From assembly GCA_002747395.1 (NCBI GenBank), contig PDPE01000015.1:1-40752 (forward strand): a DNA stretch of 40,752 nucleotides, read 5' to 3'. A program made the position numbers and the translations under genes. This document shows positions 37,558 to 40,752 of this stretch, one piece after another. Each line of letters opens with the position of its first letter. The stretch's first letter is position 1. The notes beneath the pieces are model-generated. The model saw only the letters and a program-made list of their open reading frames with translations. It had not been told where the DNA came from and did not search any database. This stretch comes from Pseudomonadota bacterium. Lineage in GTDB: Bacteria > Pseudomonadota > Gammaproteobacteria > Pseudomonadales > Oleiphilaceae.

Positions 37558-39147
37558 ATGGTAACAATTTGTATCGACAATATAAAAATACTTGGACTCT
37601 TGGGGGTGTTTATCTTGTCGGGTTGTCATTATGCACAAGCATCAATGCCATCAACCCGGGCATCAAAGCCGGCAATGATTGTAACTGCCAACACATTGAG
37701 CGAATCGAAAGTGTCTGGAGCCGATTATATCAACGATGGCGTTGATCACCCTTCTGTGCCGGCACCGGATACAAAAAAACCTGTTACCTTTCAGCAGGCT
37801 GCCAGTTATATCCTCACCCATTCGGATAAACTGCTGGCGGCACAAGCGGGCTGGAAAGCCAGTCACTTGCAGGCCGAGGCATTGGAGCATTTGCGTTGGC
37901 CTGTTGTTAACCTTGGTGGCATGGCAGGGCGTTATCATATTTCCAGAGATGTCAGTACCGATGCCTTGCGGGAGCGGTTACAGGAGTATGGCAATGATTT
38001 GTCACAACTCGCCCAGCAATTCCCTGAGTTGGCTCCCATTTTATCATCACTGCAACGGGCAGGATCAGCAGGAATAGCAGAGGCTCCCTCTGAAATTAAC
38101 GTCAGTAGGTACGATAATTTTTCTCATGCCAATATCACTGCGGCATTACCACTCTATACTGGCGGTCGTATCAAAGCCATTGAGGAGTATGCTGGCAGTC
38201 GTGTCGATGTCAATGGCAGCGAAATTGCCACAACGGAAGAAGAATTGCTCAGTTCTCTTGTCAGGCGTTATTTTCAGGTGCAACTGGCAAAACATATTGT
38301 CGATGTGCGGAAAGCGGCACTCAAAGCAGTAAAAGGACACGACCATGCTGCTCAGCGTATGCTGGATATCGGATCAATCTCCAAAGTAGAACGACTGCAA
38401 GCTAAAGCAGTACTGTCGGACGCACGGTTTCAAATGGAAAAAGCCGAGGATGACCTGCGCCTTGCCCAAAGTGTATTAAACGCATTTTTGCATACCCGAC
38501 AATTAACTGTCTCTACGGATTTATTTGTCAGTGACAATCAATTGCCCTCTTTAGCAACCTTTCAGGAAAAAGCGCTTGCCCTTCACCCCACCCTTGCTAA
38601 AATTGCGGCCAGGGTCAGGCAAGCCGAGGCGATGAAGGAGCTTAGTGCGGCTAATCGGAAACCCAGTATTGCGGCTTTTGCTAACCATCAAATCGGAGAA
38701 AACAGGGATTGGGTTGTGGGTATTAACGCTCAATGGACTCTGCACAGTTCGATCAACAGGGGCAAGATGGTGCAAGCCGCGCAAGCGAGATTGGATCAGA
38801 TTGATGCTCTTCGCCGACAGGCTCGGCAAGATATTCTTTTGTTGGTAGAAAAAAACTGGCGGGCTGTAAGCAATGCGCGAAAGCGTTATCATTCCCTGGC
38901 CAGGGAGGAAAGTCTTGCCAGGCAAGTGCTAAAACTGGATAGAGCGGGGCTCAAAGAGGGGTTAAATACAGTTATCGAGGTGAATGATGCCCACGCCAAA
39001 CTGGTGAAATCACGCACACAACGGTTCAATGCCTCCTATGAATATGTAGTGGCTTTGGCTGATTTATTTGCCTCAACGGGCAATATCCATGCTTTTTTCG
39101 ACTATATTCCTACGTCAGCTATACAAAACAACCAGGCAGAACAATGA
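37558..39147 (+). CDS. TolC family outer-membrane efflux protein
   Basis: A 529-residue outer-membrane channel subunit. The signal region (ILGLLGVFILSGCHYAQA) has an LSGC lipobox with Cys23, so it is probably a lipoprotein like OprM-type channels. Then come two long helical repeats of the OEP family: VTFQQAASYILTHSDKLLAAQAGWKASHLQAEAL and LPLYTGGRIKAIEEYAGSRVDV, ISKVERLQAKAVLSDARFQME, and in the second half AANRKPSIAAFANHQIG and LKEGLNTVIEVNDAHAKLVKSRTQRFNASYEYVVALADL. GAGGT lies 5 nt before the ATG. First gene of an efflux operon; its stop overlaps the next start (ATGA). Confidence 0.92.
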   Translation: MVTICIDNIKILGLLGVFILSGCHYAQASMPSTRASKPAMIVTANTLSESKVSGADYINDGVDHPSVPAPDTKKPVTFQQAASYILTHSDKLLAAQAGWKASHLQAEALEHLRWPVVNLGGMAGRYHISRDVSTDALRERLQEYGNDLSQLAQQFPELAPILSSLQRAGSAGIAEAPSEINVSRYDNFSHANITAALPLYTGGRIKAIEEYAGSRVDVNGSEIATTEEELLSSLVRRYFQVQLAKHIVDVRKAALKAVKGHDHAAQRMLDIGSISKVERLQAKAVLSDARFQMEKAEDDLRLAQSVLNAFLHTRQLTVSTDLFVSDNQLPSLATFQEKALALHPTLAKIAARVRQAEAMKELSAANRKPSIAAFANHQIGENRDWVVGINAQWTLHSSINRGKMVQAAQARLDQIDALRRQARQDILLLVEKNWRAVSNARKRYHSLAREESLARQVLKLDRAGLKEGLNTVIEVNDAHAKLVKSRTQRFNASYEYVVALADLFASTGNIHAFFDYIPTSAIQNNQAEQ

Positions 39148-40142
39148 AACAGTCAATAAAAATACTGATACTACTGATAATAGCCGGGATTATTATCTTC
39201 AAGATTATCCAGGGATTCTTGCAGGTAACCATGCCACAACCTGTCGTTTTACAAGGGCAAATGGAAGCGCAAGAGATCAATGTTGCCAGCAAGATTTCAG
39301 GTCGAGTTGATCAGATTTATGTCAAGGAAAATGACCGGATCGAAAAGGGAATGCCAATTTTGCGTATTGACAGCCCCGAAATTGCCGCCAGGGTTGCTCA
39401 GGCCAAAGCCATGCGGGATGCAGCCGATGCTTTGGCCGATAAGGCCGAAGCGGGTGCGAGAGTTCAGGAAATTCAAATGGCATCCGAGCAAATGGAGCGT
39501 GCCAAAGTTGGTCTTGATGTCAGTCAAAAAACATGGAGCCGGGTACAAGCCCTGGCAACGGAAGGATTGTTAAGTCAGCAAAAAGCCGATGAAGCACAAG
39601 CCAAATTTTTAAGTTCAAAGAGACAATATGATACCGCAAGGGCGCAATATCTGATGGCCAGGGAGGGGGCGAGAAAAGAAGATATCAGTGCTGCCAAGGC
39701 CAAGGCCCGCCATGGGCAGGCCACTGTTGATGAGGCTTTGGTTGCCCAGCAGGAGATAGAGCTTGATAGCCCCGTAACCGGTGAAATTGCTGAAATCGTA
39801 CCCAATGTCGGTGAAATGATCTCCAAGGGAGTTCCTGTTGTAACAATTGTTGATTTGCAAGACCAGCGTCTAGAGTTGAATGTGCGCGAGGATTACTTGA
39901 AATATTTTGCCATTGATCATACTTTTCAAGGGGTTATTCCTGCCCTTGATGACCGTAGCATTACATTCAGGGTTTACGCCAGTGCGGTTTTGCCTGATTT
40001 TGCCACATGGCGGCCTACTCGTAGTGATGAAGGCTTTGATATGCGTACCTTTTTGGTCAAGGCTCGCCCGGAAAAACCGGTAGACGGGATGCGTCCAGGT
40101 ATTAGTGTATTGGTTACACTGCCGGAGGAGAACAGGCAGTAA
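39144..40142 (+). CDS. HlyD family periplasmic adaptor (membrane fusion protein)
   Basis: A 332-residue adaptor linking an inner-membrane ABC transporter to the TolC-like channel. One N-terminal membrane anchor (ILILLIIAGIIIFKIIQGFLQV), then a lipoyl-like half motif (GQMEAQEINVASKISGRVDQIYVKENDRIEKGMPILRIDSPEI), a long alpha-helical hairpin (about 85-190) rich in Ala, Gln and Lys, the second lipoyl half (DSPVTGEIAEIVPNVGEMISKGVPVVTIVD) and a beta-barrel domain. The layout resembles YbhG-type adaptors of ABC-2 exporters. The start overlaps the tolC-like stop (ATGA) and its stop overlaps the permease start (TAATG), so the three genes are tightly coupled. Confidence 0.93.
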   Translation: MKQSIKILILLIIAGIIIFKIIQGFLQVTMPQPVVLQGQMEAQEINVASKISGRVDQIYVKENDRIEKGMPILRIDSPEIAARVAQAKAMRDAADALADKAEAGARVQEIQMASEQMERAKVGLDVSQKTWSRVQALATEGLLSQQKADEAQAKFLSSKRQYDTARAQYLMAREGARKEDISAAKAKARHGQATVDEALVAQQEIELDSPVTGEIAEIVPNVGEMISKGVPVVTIVDLQDQRLELNVREDYLKYFAIDHTFQGVIPALDDRSITFRVYASAVLPDFATWRPTRSDEGFDMRTFLVKARPEKPVDGMRPGISVLVTLPEENRQ

Positions 40143-40752
40143 TGCGAAGCCTCTGGCGTATTTTCCGGCGAAGCGCAGTATGGGAATGGCGAATGGTCAA
40201 ACGTTCCCCGTTGGAGCGGGTAACACTCCTGTGGTTACCTGCCATCGCCATTGGTTCGATCTGGTTTATCTTTTCCATTTCACAGGTTCGGGATTTACCT
40301 GTCGGCATACTGGATAAAGACAACTCAGCACTGTCGAGAAAGCTTATCAGAATGATTGACGCCTCGCCCAATGTTGCCGTTAACGTCAGACACCGTGACG
40401 CCCAGGAGATGCAAGGTGATTTAAAAACAACCAGGGTTTATGCAACACTGATTATTCCCCGGGATTTTTCCCGTCACATCCGCCAGTTACAACCCAGTCC
40501 GGTGACATTGGTTGTCAATGCGCAATACGGAACACATTCCGGCGTGATACAGTCGGGCGTGGGTGATGCGGTGCGCACTTTTTCCGCCGGTATCGAGCTG
40601 CGTATGCGAAAAAAAATGGGATTGCAATCCGAACAGGCCCTCAATGCGTTGGTACCCATCAAGGCCAATGGCAAAATGGCGTTTAATCTCTCACTCAATT
40701 ATCAACAATTTTTAGCCGGCACCATTATACCGGCACTACTGCATGTTCTGGC
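40142..40752 (+). CDS. ABC-2 type transporter permease, partial at window end
   Basis: The open frame runs from the ATG at 40142 to the window end with no stop, at least 203 residues. The N terminus MRSLWRIFRRSAVWEWRMVKRSP is basic, followed by a membrane segment (ERVTLLWLPAIAIGSIWFIFSIS). Then comes a periplasmic stretch typical of ABC-2 permeases of the YhhJ/YbhR kind: DLPVGILDKDNSALSRKLIRMIDASPNV, ATLIIPRDFSRHIRQL and LVVNAQYGTHSGVIQSGVGDAV. The last residues (FLAGTIIPALLHVLA) begin the next membrane segment. The export ATPase must lie beyond the window or be encoded elsewhere. The frame overlaps the adaptor stop by one base. Confidence 0.88.
   Translation, partial: MRSLWRIFRRSAVWEWRMVKRSPLERVTLLWLPAIAIGSIWFIFSISQVRDLPVGILDKDNSALSRKLIRMIDASPNVAVNVRHRDAQEMQGDLKTTRVYATLIIPRDFSRHIRQLQPSPVTLVVNAQYGTHSGVIQSGVGDAVRTFSAGIELRMRKKMGLQSEQALNALVPIKANGKMAFNLSLNYQQFLAGTIIPALLHVL

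Noticed and set aside
1..40752. tRNA, rRNA or insertion-sequence genes
   Set aside because: I saw no cloverleaf with a TTCGA/GTTCGAATC-type T arm in the gaps, no rRNA segments, and no transposase or integrase motifs on either strand. A covariance-model scan was not possible.

Overview
The window looks like chromosomal DNA from a marine-type gammaproteobacterium. The evidence is a MoxR/DUF58/DUF4381/BatA/BatB-C/BatD cluster divergent from a 180-kDa-type NAD-glutamate dehydrogenase, a DUF2835 gene, malate synthase G, BolA, YciO and a bacterial-type ProS. Base composition is close to 50% GC by eye. An oceanospirillalean relative (Hahella/Endozoicomonas/Marinobacter-like) is my best guess, but no marker here fixes the genus. 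All coding calls come from reading translations; no database search was run.

Layout. 0.2-4.6 kb: three-gene ABC importer on the minus strand (binding protein, fused two-domain permease, ATPase), of the type annotated ferric-iron/AfuABC. 4.9-5.4 kb: small ACT-domain protein preceded by a possible 20-codon leader ORF. 5.4-9.7 kb: a thiamine-diphosphate enzyme (minus) divergent from malate synthase G (plus). 10.1-12.8 kb: a second EF-G-like GTPase and a small lipoprotein. 12.9-18.2 kb: a minus-strand three-gene signalling operon: OmpR-type regulator, LysM-FecR periplasmic protein, and CHASE2-PAS histidine kinase. 18.6-20.3 kb: bolA, yciO and an unrecognised 217-residue protein. 20.3-20.45 kb: a nested palindromic repeat between convergent genes. 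20.5-27.9 kb: the minus-strand moxR-bat operon. 28.1-33.0 kb: NAD-glutamate dehydrogenase followed by two tandem terminators. 33.2-34.3 kb: an AT-richer patch with an RNA methyltransferase, an orphan ribbon-helix-helix protein and a 5'-truncated higA. 34.4-37.1 kb: DUF2835, a lytic transglycosylase and ProS. 37.5-40.75 kb: the start of an efflux operon (TolC-like, HlyD-like, ABC-2 permease cut by the window end).

The most unusual signal is not a gene. Gaps between genes repeatedly hold degenerate short tandem arrays with an exact period (15, 16, 17, 19 or 21 nt, depending on the gap). Two of them fill nearly the whole gap between co-directional genes (26843-26899 and 35284-35345), and one overlaps the start codon of the CHASE2 kinase. 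Other points worth a second look: the ABC binding protein lacks the tyrosine pair expected of a ferric-binding protein; leader-ORF/hairpin arrangements precede the ACT-domain gene and the tolC operon; and a transferred patch seems to split gdhB from DUF2835.
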